Virus record (IMG/VR): IMGVR_UViG_3300022868_000022
Coordinates: 1-58,245 of that record
Reading direction: 5' to 3' (one strand)
DNA length: 58,245 nt
Origin: a virus
Part shown: in pieces, positions 23,442 through 31,177 of the stretch
Layout of the letters: each line of letters begins with the position of its first letter
Position numbering within the stretch: position 1 is the stretch's first letter
The notes under the pieces: model-generated
What the model was told of the DNA's origin: nothing
Seen by the model: only the letters and a program-made list of their open reading frames with translations
The model's database searches: none
Position numbers and translations under genes: made by a program

Positions 23442-24409
23442 TGAATATAGGTACATCAGTCAAAGGATTAGCTGGGATAGGAGCAAATAGACTTGTTGAT
23501 GCTGCTCAAGAAAAATTACTTGGTCGTAATTTTATTAGAAGACCTCGTGGAATAGCTGTACCTCATGCATTTCATATAGGGTCTTTATGGATTGTTTTAG
23601 ATGTTTTTAAATTACCTGATAGTTCTGTTTGTCGTATCGAAAAAAATATTAATAGTGGTGATTTAACAACAAAAATACAATTTGCTTTCTTAGCACCTAA
23701 TTCTATAATAGAAGCTATAGGTCATACATGGGATAGTTATGAGACTATTTTATCTATGGCTCAACAAAAGGTTAAACAAGGAAAAACATTTGTTAAAAAA
23801 GGAGGCCAAATTTTTAAAACAGGAAAAGATGTTGTTAAAAGTTTTGGATCTTCTGAAAATATAGATTCAGCTATGACAAATGTTCGTCAAGGCATGGGTG
23901 TTGAATCTCCTGTAAAATATAAGGTAGATACACCTTTAGTATATCAAGATTCAAATAGGAGAAAATATGATTTTGAATTTAATTTAATTGATGAAGGTGA
24001 TCCTGGATGTGATATAATGATGCCAATAAGAAAATTGGAAGAATATTCTAGTGCTCAAGCAATAAGAGATGCTGCTGCTGGCCCAACAGGTAAAATTAAT
24101 TTTCCTTATGTGTTTAGAATATCATCATTTCCTAGTGATATGATAAAAGTTAAATACGCTGCTCTTGAAATGATAACAGCAACATATAATGGACCATATA
24201 AATGGGGATATCCTACATCAGCTACCCTTCAATTATCATTTGTTGATTTAGAACCTACATATAGTAGTACATTTACACAAACAAGTAAATTATCTATCAC
24301 ATTTAGTGGTAAAGCAGATATGATAACAAAAAAAGCAACTCAATTAAAAAAAGATATAGTTAGTTCACCTGCTTATAATGCTATATCACAAAAATTTACA
24401 AGAACATAA
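23441..24409 (+). CDS. Baseplate tube initiator/cap, T4 gp48/gp54 family
   Basis: The 322-residue protein overlaps the tape measure stop by one base (TAATG). The C-terminal half holds the family pattern: YKVDTPLVYQDSNRRKYDFE, PIRKLEEYSSA, NFPYVFRISSFP and GYPTSATLQLSFVDLEPTY. In T4 these proteins link the baseplate hub to the first tube ring. Its place between tape measure and gp53 supports the assignment; I cannot say which of gp48 or gp54 it is. Confidence 0.75.
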   Translation: MNIGTSVKGLAGIGANRLVDAAQEKLLGRNFIRRPRGIAVPHAFHIGSLWIVLDVFKLPDSSVCRIEKNINSGDLTTKIQFAFLAPNSIIEAIGHTWDSYETILSMAQQKVKQGKTFVKKGGQIFKTGKDVVKSFGSSENIDSAMTNVRQGMGVESPVKYKVDTPLVYQDSNRRKYDFEFNLIDEGDPGCDIMMPIRKLEEYSSAQAIRDAAAGPTGKINFPYVFRISSFPSDMIKVKYAALEMITATYNGPYKWGYPTSATLQLSFVDLEPTYSSTFTQTSKLSITFSGKADMITKKATQLKKDIVSSPAYNAISQKFTRT

Positions 24410-24416
24410 GGATATT

Positions 24417-24797
24417 ATGGCAGCAACAACTAAAGTAACAACTGATTTTTATACTCTAACTGATCATAGACTCAGCAATGTATCATTTTTAAAACTATTT
24501 AATATACTGGAAGAAAGTAATACTAAATACATGAATTTTTTTAGATCATATAGCATTAATGATGACATTCTTAATAATACTCTATATTACTTTACTTATG
24601 ATGTTGAAAACGAAGATTGGTGGGATATGATATCATTTAAAATTTATGGATCATCTAATTTATGGTGGGTTATATGTATGATGAATAATATTATTAATCC
24701 ATATGAAGAATTGTCTGAAGGTGATCAAATAAAAGTTCTTAAAGAAAGTTATTTGTATATGTTGTTAAAAGAAATAGAAAGTATATCGGAGTTATAA
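24417..24797 (+). CDS. 53: Baseplate wedge protein, T4 gp53-like
   Basis: The ATG at 24417 is preferred because AAGGAT lies just upstream; an in-frame ATG at 24378 would overlap the previous gene by 32 bases. The 126-residue product has YYFTYDVENEDWWDMISFKI, YGSSNLWWVICMMNNI and NPYEELSEGDQIKVL, a LysM-like motif known in gp53, which clamps wedges together. Confidence 0.85.
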   Translation: MAATTKVTTDFYTLTDHRLSNVSFLKLFNILEESNTKYMNFFRSYSINDDILNNTLYYFTYDVENEDWWDMISFKIYGSSNLWWVICMMNNIINPYEELSEGDQIKVLKESYLYMLLKEIESISEL

Positions 24798-24798
24798 T

Positions 24799-26064
24799 AT
24801 GTCAGTAGATACTAGTAAAAAACAAGATCATGGGTCGGTATACTCAATAATAATAGAGCTTGATAATCAAATGGTTACATTAAATAACAAAGATATCAAG
24901 AATTTTTATTTCATAGAAGATATAATGTCATTCTGTATTGTTGGTAAACTTGTATTTGATGATATGGTAGGACTTTTTGAATTTGGTCCTTTCACTGGTA
25001 ATGAAAAAATTCATCTTATTTATGGTGAAGATAGTGATATCATTAGAAAATTTGATATATATAAAGTTAATAATATAACTCAAAATATGGGATCACAAAT
25101 AACAAGTGCTAATACAATTGAATTGCTGATAGTTGATACCACTTTTATGAACTTGACTAATAAAAAATTTAGTAAGTCATGGAAGGATACTAAAATATCA
25201 TCTATAGTATCAGATGTAGCAACTGATATGTTAGATATTGAAGAATTTGAAGAATTTGAAGACACTAACGAAACACTTGATTATTTTTATATGCCTTATT
25301 GGACACCACAAGAAACTTTATTATGGTTGATGAGGCGTAGTTCTAGTAATCAATTAGATGAAGCAGGTTATTTATTTTATAATAACACCAAAGGAACTAA
25401 TTTTGTAACACTTGAAAAACTTTTACAACAAAAAAAATTAATGTCATCTTTTGGTACAGGTATATCTAAAGATAATGGTATATATGTATTTGAGAGCGCT
25501 AATCTTTATCTTAGAAATAAAATATTATCATGGAATATTAGCAGCATTGATCTAACAGGAGCTAGCGTTTTAAAAGGAAGTAATAGACTAGGCTATAATT
25601 TTAAAACTAAAACATTTATCAATAATAGTTATGATTATTCCACTTCAATATCTAAATATACTATGTTAGGTAAAAAAACCTTATTTACTGATATAAGTGA
25701 TAGTACTACAAGATATGTACTTGATGGTGAAAGTGATTCTAATATTATTGATAATATATATTATAGCAGATTCATTAAGAAATATTGTTTACAGCAATGT
25801 GTTTCAATTGTAACAAGAGGATGTGAAGGAAGATATGCTGGTGGTATGATAGAAATAAATTGGCTTAGTACTAGTGGTAAAGAGAAAACAAATTTATTGC
25901 TTAAGGGAAAATATCTTATTAAGTCTATAACTCATAGTTTTACTAATGGTACACCACAATATAAAAATAAAATGGTATTAATTAAAAATGCTTATAGTGA
26001 TATACATCATAAGACACTTGTTAAATCAGTTAAGACTAATATATCAGGTGTTAGGAGTGCATAA
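24799..26064 (+). CDS. 27: Baseplate hub protein, T4 gp27-like
   Basis: The 421-residue protein immediately precedes the spike gene, as gp27 precedes gp5 functionally. It has two beta-rich tube-like domains (YSIIIELDNQMVTLNNKDIK, FCIVGKLVFDDMVGLFEFG, IHLIYGEDSD), a middle with YFYMPYWTPQETLLWLMRRS that is typical of hub proteins, and a C-terminal KGKYLIKSITHSFTNG strand. It would form the trimeric hub around the spike. Confidence 0.8.
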   Translation: MSVDTSKKQDHGSVYSIIIELDNQMVTLNNKDIKNFYFIEDIMSFCIVGKLVFDDMVGLFEFGPFTGNEKIHLIYGEDSDIIRKFDIYKVNNITQNMGSQITSANTIELLIVDTTFMNLTNKKFSKSWKDTKISSIVSDVATDMLDIEEFEEFEDTNETLDYFYMPYWTPQETLLWLMRRSSSNQLDEAGYLFYNNTKGTNFVTLEKLLQQKKLMSSFGTGISKDNGIYVFESANLYLRNKILSWNISSIDLTGASVLKGSNRLGYNFKTKTFINNSYDYSTSISKYTMLGKKTLFTDISDSTTRYVLDGESDSNIIDNIYYSRFIKKYCLQQCVSIVTRGCEGRYAGGMIEINWLSTSGKEKTNLLLKGKYLIKSITHSFTNGTPQYKNKMVLIKNAYSDIHHKTLVKSVKTNISGVRSA

Positions 26065-27257
26065 TGATAAAGAATGAACCACAAGATTATCAGTTAGCAA
26101 GACAAAAACTTGAAGGTATATATCGCGGTGTGATTGAAGCAAATGATGACACTTTAAAAGCTGGTAGATGTAGAATAAGAGTTTTTGGCGTCCATACAGC
26201 TACTAAAATCAAGACCGATATTGAAGGTATACCTACAGATGACTTACCTTGGGCTGAGCCTGTTATGGGTCTATTAGAGGGGTCTGTGTCGGGATTTGGT
26301 TTATGGTCTGTTCCTTTACAGGGATCACATGTAATGTTATTTTTTGAAAATGGAAATATAATGCAGCCAAGATATTTTGCTACTGTGCCTGGCATACCAT
26401 CTGTTGCACCAGATATAGAGCAAGGTTTTAATGATCCTGATGGCACATATCCAATATCAGAAATATTAGCACCTCATAAACCAAATGCATTAAATGAGGC
26501 TGATGTCCATAAATTAGCAAGAGATGTTACTACAAGTACTATAGTCGAATCTAAAAATGCTGCAAGAGATTTAGCAATATCAAAGGCTGGTGGTGGTACG
26601 TGGGACGAACCAGCATCAGGATATAATTCAGTATATCCAAATAACATAGTACTAGCAACACATGGTGGTCTGACTGTAGAAATGGACAATACACCAGATA
26701 ACAGAAGATTTCATATATATCATCCATCTAATACTTATATAGAAGTTTTTGAAAATGGAGATGTTGTAATTAAGAATAATAATAATAAATATGAGATAGT
26801 AACAAATGATAAAAATATTCATATTAAATCAAATGAAAATAAAACAATAGATGGGAACAAGACAAAAAAGATTGGTGGTAATGATACTATAAATATAGCT
26901 GGGAATAAGATAAAAGATGTTACAGGCAATGATAATATAACTATAAAGGGTGCTGTAACAAAAAGTGTTACAGGAAGTCATACTGAAACAATTGGTGGTA
27001 CAATGAATATCACTGTAACAGGAAATTGTACTATAACAGCTCCAACGATTACAGCAACAGGAAATTTTATATCAACAAGTGGTACGTCAGAATTATCAAA
27101 ACAAGGGCCACAAAAAAAATTAATGAATGAAGATCTTATAGATATATTTAACAATCATACTCATAGTGGTGTTCAAACTGGTACAGATACTACAGGAGCT
27201 GTAAATTCAACATCAGCATCATTGACGCAAGCGACAGCAAATTCAACAGCTAGTTAA
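26064..27257 (+). CDS. 5: Baseplate central spike, gp5/gpV-type without lysozyme domain
   Basis: The N-terminal OB-fold is evident (YRGVIEANDDTLKAGRCRIR, VFGVHTATK, LPWAEPVMGL, GSHVMLFFENGN). After a linker come repeated short beta-helix turns (NGDVVIKNNNNKYEI, IHIKSNENKTIDGNK, KIGGNDTINIAGNK). Near the end HTHSG is a His-x-His that could bind a metal ion at the spike tip, as in P2 gpV. T4 gp5 carries a lysozyme between OB-fold and helix; that region here has no lysozyme-like sequence. Confidence 0.85.
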   Translation: MIKNEPQDYQLARQKLEGIYRGVIEANDDTLKAGRCRIRVFGVHTATKIKTDIEGIPTDDLPWAEPVMGLLEGSVSGFGLWSVPLQGSHVMLFFENGNIMQPRYFATVPGIPSVAPDIEQGFNDPDGTYPISEILAPHKPNALNEADVHKLARDVTTSTIVESKNAARDLAISKAGGGTWDEPASGYNSVYPNNIVLATHGGLTVEMDNTPDNRRFHIYHPSNTYIEVFENGDVVIKNNNNKYEIVTNDKNIHIKSNENKTIDGNKTKKIGGNDTINIAGNKIKDVTGNDNITIKGAVTKSVTGSHTETIGGTMNITVTGNCTITAPTITATGNFISTSGTSELSKQGPQKKLMNEDLIDIFNNHTHSGVQTGTDTTGAVNSTSASLTQATANSTAS

Positions 27258-27260
27258 TCT

Positions 27261-27306
27261 ATGCCGTAGGGCTTAAACCCTAACTCAACCATTGATATTA
27301 AAGGAT
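27261..27306 (+). repeat. 46-bp intergenic repeat, copy 1
   Basis: The sequence begins atgccgtagggcttaaacc and ends in attaaaggat. It contains a small TAGGG(N6)CCCTA hairpin. It is repeated 160 bases downstream with one mismatch. The 230-base gap 27258-27489 has no gene. Confidence 0.85.
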
Positions 27307-27374
27307 ATACAATATTATGTTGGGATTAAAGAGAATGTTGTAAGACCTTATATATCAATAGTTTACAAAGATTT

Positions 27375-27382
27375 TATAAATA
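27375..27382 (+). promoter_or_regulatory. T4-type late promoter box TATAAATA
   Basis: An exact box between the two 46-bp repeats would start a transcript near 27388, with the 9-bp hairpin and repeat copy 2 in its 100-base leader, ahead of the gp25-like gene. Confidence 0.65.
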
Positions 27383-27397
27383 TTATAGGATATATTA

Positions 27398-27421
27398 TAA
27401 GATTTAAGATAATAAATCTTA
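27398..27421 (+). other. 9-bp stem hairpin in the gp25 leader
   Basis: taagattta (27398-27406) pairs with taaatctta (27413-27421) across a six-base loop. It immediately abuts repeat copy 2. There is no U-tract, so this is an RNA structure or protein site rather than a clear terminator. Confidence 0.55.
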
Positions 27422-27466
27422 TGCCGTAGGGCTCAAACCCTAACTCAACCATTGATATTAAAGGAT
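27421..27466 (+). repeat. 46-bp intergenic repeat, copy 2
   Basis: It matches copy 1 (27261-27306) except T to C in the loop of the TAGGG/CCCTA hairpin. The loop substitution leaves the stem intact, consistent with selection on structure. Confidence 0.85.
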
Positions 27467-27489
27467 GTAAGAAAAAAGGAAAATAAAAA

Positions 27490-27870
27490 ATGCCAGTTTA
27501 TTCAGATATAGATATTGAATTATCAAGAGCAACAGATGGTGATATAACAAGAGATACGGAATTTGATGCTGTTGAAAATTCATTAAAGAACATAATAACA
27601 ACAATGCAGGGAAGTAGAAGAATGTTACCAGAATTTGCTGTTAATATATACCAAACTCTTTTTGAACCAATGGATGAGAATACAGCTTATACTATAGGTA
27701 CTAAAATTCTTGAAGCTATTGAGCAATGGGATGATAGAATTATTATTAGTAATGTAAATATTAATGCTAACTATGATTCAAATCAATATGAGGTAAAAAT
27801 AGATTATGGTATTAAAGACTTTCCACTTTCAGAAACAAGAACAGTAGATTATATATTAAGACAGGATTAA
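27490..27870 (+). CDS. 25: Baseplate wedge protein, T4 gp25-like
   Basis: The 126-residue protein has the gp25/lysozyme-like fold signature: DGDITRDTEFDAVENSLKNI, GSRRMLPEFAVNIYQTLFEP, and a C-terminal KIDYGIKDFP strand pair. The family includes the conserved wedge component of all contractile machines and binds sheath and gp6. Its stop is separated by four bases from the next leader gene. Confidence 0.88.
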   Translation: MPVYSDIDIELSRATDGDITRDTEFDAVENSLKNIITTMQGSRRMLPEFAVNIYQTLFEPMDENTAYTIGTKILEAIEQWDDRIIISNVNINANYDSNQYEVKIDYGIKDFPLSETRTVDYILRQD

Positions 27871-27874
27871 TTAT

Positions 27875-29479
27875 ATGAGATTTATCAAATACTTACAAGA
27901 AGCATTAACTTTAAAGCAAGTCAAAGAAATCAAACCTGCTATACTGTCTAAAAAATATAAGACATATCTTAATAAAGTCTTTAAAGGTGAAGACAGGATA
28001 TACCTTGATTTTGATGCTAATAAAGAAGACATTAAACCTCCTAAGGCTATAGATAATTTTATTAAATCTAATAAGTTAAAGATTGTTAATTATAAGAAAG
28101 GTATTGTACAGTCGGGTAAAAAAATATTAAGACTTGGTAAAGTGTTGTCTAAAAATAAAGAACAAGATCTATTAAAAGTATTTATTAATGACAAGAGAAG
28201 AACTAGTGGTAAGAAAACTGATTTGCTTATAGTTATATCCAGACATCCATATGATTTAGCTGGCATGAGTACTGACCGTGGATGGACAAGTTGTATGGAC
28301 TTACAAGGTGGTATGTTTCAAAAATATATACATAAAGATATAAAATACGGTACTTTAGTAGCGTATATTATTAATACAAATGATAAAAATATTAATAAGC
28401 CTATAGGAAGGATTCTTATAAAACAATTTATAAATATAGATAATGAAAAGGATATGGTACTTTATCCAGAGAAAAAAGTTTATGGATCTGATGTCTCTGG
28501 ATTTAGAAAAAGAATTATAGCATGGCTTAAGACTTTTCAGAAGTTTAAAGGTACATATGAAATAAATCCTGAATTATATGTTGATACAGGGACAAATGTT
28601 ATAGGTTTAGGTTATAAAGATAGCTCTGACTTTAAAATAAGGGGATTATATTATCAAAATAATCCAGATGATAAAGATGCTAAAAAAGAATTTATTGATA
28701 TTATAAGAAAACAATATTATCAAAATCATCCAAATGACCCTGATGCTAAAACAGATAATGATTATGGTATTAAAAAAAGATATTATGATAACCATCCTGA
28801 AGATAAAGATGCTAAAACAGATGAATATCAAAGTATAAGAATGGAATATTATAAAAAACATCCTGAAGATAAAGATGCTAAAACAGATGAATATCAAAGT
28901 ATAAGAATGGAATATTATAAAAAACATCCTGAAGATAAAGATGCTAAAAAAGATAGTGATAATGATGTAAGAAGGATATATTATGACCATCATCCGAATG
29001 ATAAAGATGCAATAAAAGACGTTGATAGTGAAATAAGAATAACATATTATAAACATAATCCTAATGATCCTAATGCTAAAATAAATGACAATGTAAATAT
29101 AAGAAAGGCATATTATTTAAAAAATCAAGATGATAAGGATGCTAAAAAAGATAAAAGTCTTCATATAAGAAGATTTTATTATGACAATCATCCGAATGAT
29201 AAAGATGCTAAAACAGATGAATATCAAAGTATAAGAATGGAATATTATGAAAATCATCCGAATGATAAAGATGCTATGAAAGATCCTGGTAATATTGTAA
29301 GAAAACAATATTATCATAATAACCCTGAAGATAAAAATGCTAAGAAAGATGATAATACTCGCATAAGAGAATTATATTATTATAATCATCCGAATGATAA
29401 GGATGCTATGAAAGATGATTGGCATTATATAAGAAAACAATATTATGAAAATCATCCAGAAGAAGAAAAAAAGAAATAA
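27875..29479 (+). CDS. Leader-bearing 13-fold 22-residue repeat protein
   Basis: The leader is MRFIKYLQEA. Residues 10-250 form a globular domain with VISRHPYDLAGMSTDRGWTS, CMDLQGG, YGTLVAYIINTND and GRILIKQF; this domain is, as I recall, widespread in large phages but uncharacterised. From about residue 255 the protein is 13 consecutive 22-residue repeats of pattern IR..YY..HP.DKDAK.D, rich in Tyr, Asp, Lys and His, ending in EEEKKK. The repeats resemble DNA- or metal-binding solenoids only in being regular. It is packed between gp25 and gp6. Confidence 0.65.
   Translation: MRFIKYLQEALTLKQVKEIKPAILSKKYKTYLNKVFKGEDRIYLDFDANKEDIKPPKAIDNFIKSNKLKIVNYKKGIVQSGKKILRLGKVLSKNKEQDLLKVFINDKRRTSGKKTDLLIVISRHPYDLAGMSTDRGWTSCMDLQGGMFQKYIHKDIKYGTLVAYIINTNDKNINKPIGRILIKQFINIDNEKDMVLYPEKKVYGSDVSGFRKRIIAWLKTFQKFKGTYEINPELYVDTGTNVIGLGYKDSSDFKIRGLYYQNNPDDKDAKKEFIDIIRKQYYQNHPNDPDAKTDNDYGIKKRYYDNHPEDKDAKTDEYQSIRMEYYKKHPEDKDAKTDEYQSIRMEYYKKHPEDKDAKKDSDNDVRRIYYDHHPNDKDAIKDVDSEIRITYYKHNPNDPNAKINDNVNIRKAYYLKNQDDKDAKKDKSLHIRRFYYDNHPNDKDAKTDEYQSIRMEYYENHPNDKDAMKDPGNIVRKQYYHNNPEDKNAKKDDNTRIRELYYYNHPNDKDAMKDDWHYIRKQYYENHPEEEKKK
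28640..29465 (+). repeat. 66-bp repeat array (13 units) in a leader gene
   Basis: Units of 66 bases encode 22 residues each; units 3-5 and 9 share long identical stretches (e.g. the KTDEYQSIRMEYY segment), indicating recent expansion. The array makes up the C-terminal half of the gene. Confidence 0.85.
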
Positions 29480-29488
29480 GGAGTACAA

Positions 29489-31177
29489 ATGACTACATTA
29501 GTCCCAGGTTATTTAGATATAGATTACAACACATATATACAAAAAATAAAAGAGCAACTTCAAGTTGACCCTGTATTTGCTGATTATAATTATGAAGGTT
29601 CTAATATAGCAATTCTTATAGAACTTATGGCATATCTTGCTGATATTAATACATTTCTTTTAAATAAATTAGCAAAAAATATTTATATTGATACTGCTGA
29701 TACATACGAAACAGTACATATGTTATCACATTTAAGAGGATATAATCCTAGTGGTTATAGATCAGCATCAACTACTGTTACAGTATCTATAGGCGCTTCT
29801 GCTGGTGTGTCTATAGGTGATACTATCTTAGTATCACCTTGGAAAACAATAACATGTCCAGATGCTACTGATACAGCAGGTAATGTTATAAAATTTTCTA
29901 CTACCGCAGAATATACAGAAACAATTCCTTTATCAGCATCATTTCCATATACCATTTCATTATATGCTAGACAAGGTGATGTTACTGAATATACATATAC
30001 TGGTGATGATATTATTAATTATAAATTGTTTTTACCTAATGAAAATTTTGATTATGATAATGATTTAGATGATCAATCACCTTCAATACAGGTTCAGATA
30101 GGTGATGATATATGGGACCGAATATCTGATTTTTATGATAATTTATCAGGTCTTTATACAGAAGATGATGTTTTTATGTTCAAATATGATAAATATGAAA
30201 AATATTTAATAGAATTTTCATCATTAAGAAATTATCCTGCTTCTACTGAAGATATTACAGTAACAGTATTAAAATCTTTAGGCGCTGCCGGTACTGTAGG
30301 TGCGGATAATATTACTTTACCGGAAACCAATTTTTTATATAATCAAACTACTTCAGCATGGTCTTCTAATGATTATTTAACAGTAACTAATACAGATGCT
30401 ACAGTAAGTTCGGCTGATCCAGAAACAATAACAGAGATTGTAAATGCTTCAACAGGTGTTATGCATTCACAATATAGAAATGTTACAGCAAAAGATTATA
30501 TATCTCATTTAGAATCAAGATCTGATGTAGATGTTGCTAACGTATGGGGTGAGCAAGAAGTAGCTCCATCTGGGAGTGTAACTGATTATAATAAAGTTTA
30601 TGTATCTGTTATACCTAATGAATGGGGAACAAGTACTATAGAAACATCAGCAGCAAGTGCTGGTATAGAAGAACCTTATGAATGGTCTGAAACATATCAA
30701 GATCTTCTTTCAGTATATCTTGAACCAAGAAAAATGCTAAGTGCTTATGAAGCTTATGAATTACCTGAATTGATTTATTTTAAAATTGATATGGGTATTA
30801 AAATTAAAAGAACGTATACATTTGCTAATGTATCTAATGATGTTAAAAATAAATTAACATACTTTTTTAGTACTACAAATAGAAGCTTTAATGAAACTAT
30901 ATCATTTATAGATATAATAGAATTCATAACAGATACTACTATTGAATCAACAACAGATGATTTTGATCAAACAAAGGGAATACAAACTCTTATAATAAGA
31001 AATATTGATGTTCTTAATGCTACAGTATATGAACCTAACACTATAGGTAATGATCCTCAATTTACTGTAGCATCATCAACATATACAGGTGAAAATAAGT
31101 TAAGAAAAATAACACTAGGTAGTAATCAATATCCTGCAATATCTATAGATGATTGTGTATTTACAGAGGAAACATAA
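29489..31177 (+). CDS. 6: Baseplate wedge protein, T4 gp6-like (baseplate J family)
   Basis: The 562-residue protein has the J/gp6 start: an LDIDYNTYIQKIKEQLQ, then EGSNIAILIELMAYLADINT, LLNKLAKNIYIDTA and HLRGYNPSGYRSA. The C-terminal domain has TAKDYISHLESRSDVDVANV, a known J-family dimerisation segment, and ELIYFKIDMGIKIKR. gp6 forms the ring that triggers sheath contraction. It follows gp25, as in many contractile phages. Confidence 0.88.
   Translation: MTTLVPGYLDIDYNTYIQKIKEQLQVDPVFADYNYEGSNIAILIELMAYLADINTFLLNKLAKNIYIDTADTYETVHMLSHLRGYNPSGYRSASTTVTVSIGASAGVSIGDTILVSPWKTITCPDATDTAGNVIKFSTTAEYTETIPLSASFPYTISLYARQGDVTEYTYTGDDIINYKLFLPNENFDYDNDLDDQSPSIQVQIGDDIWDRISDFYDNLSGLYTEDDVFMFKYDKYEKYLIEFSSLRNYPASTEDITVTVLKSLGAAGTVGADNITLPETNFLYNQTTSAWSSNDYLTVTNTDATVSSADPETITEIVNASTGVMHSQYRNVTAKDYISHLESRSDVDVANVWGEQEVAPSGSVTDYNKVYVSVIPNEWGTSTIETSAASAGIEEPYEWSETYQDLLSVYLEPRKMLSAYEAYELPELIYFKIDMGIKIKRTYTFANVSNDVKNKLTYFFSTTNRSFNETISFIDIIEFITDTTIESTTDDFDQTKGIQTLIIRNIDVLNATVYEPNTIGNDPQFTVASSTYTGENKLRKITLGSNQYPAISIDDCVFTEET

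Noticed and set aside
24378-24416. Upstream start for the gp53-like gene
   Set aside because: It lies in the end of the gp48/54 gene and the ribosome-binding site is directly before 24417.
28646-29317. Minus-strand frames opposite the 66-bp repeat array
   Set aside because: They are periodic only because the repeat is periodic; hydrophobic Ile/Phe strings are the complement of the Tyr/Asp/Asn codons.
28640-29465. CRISPR array
   Set aside because: The regular repeats are in-frame protein-coding units without spacers.
31153-31176. Upstream start for the gene after gp6
   Set aside because: The GAGGA site and TAATG overlap favour 31177.
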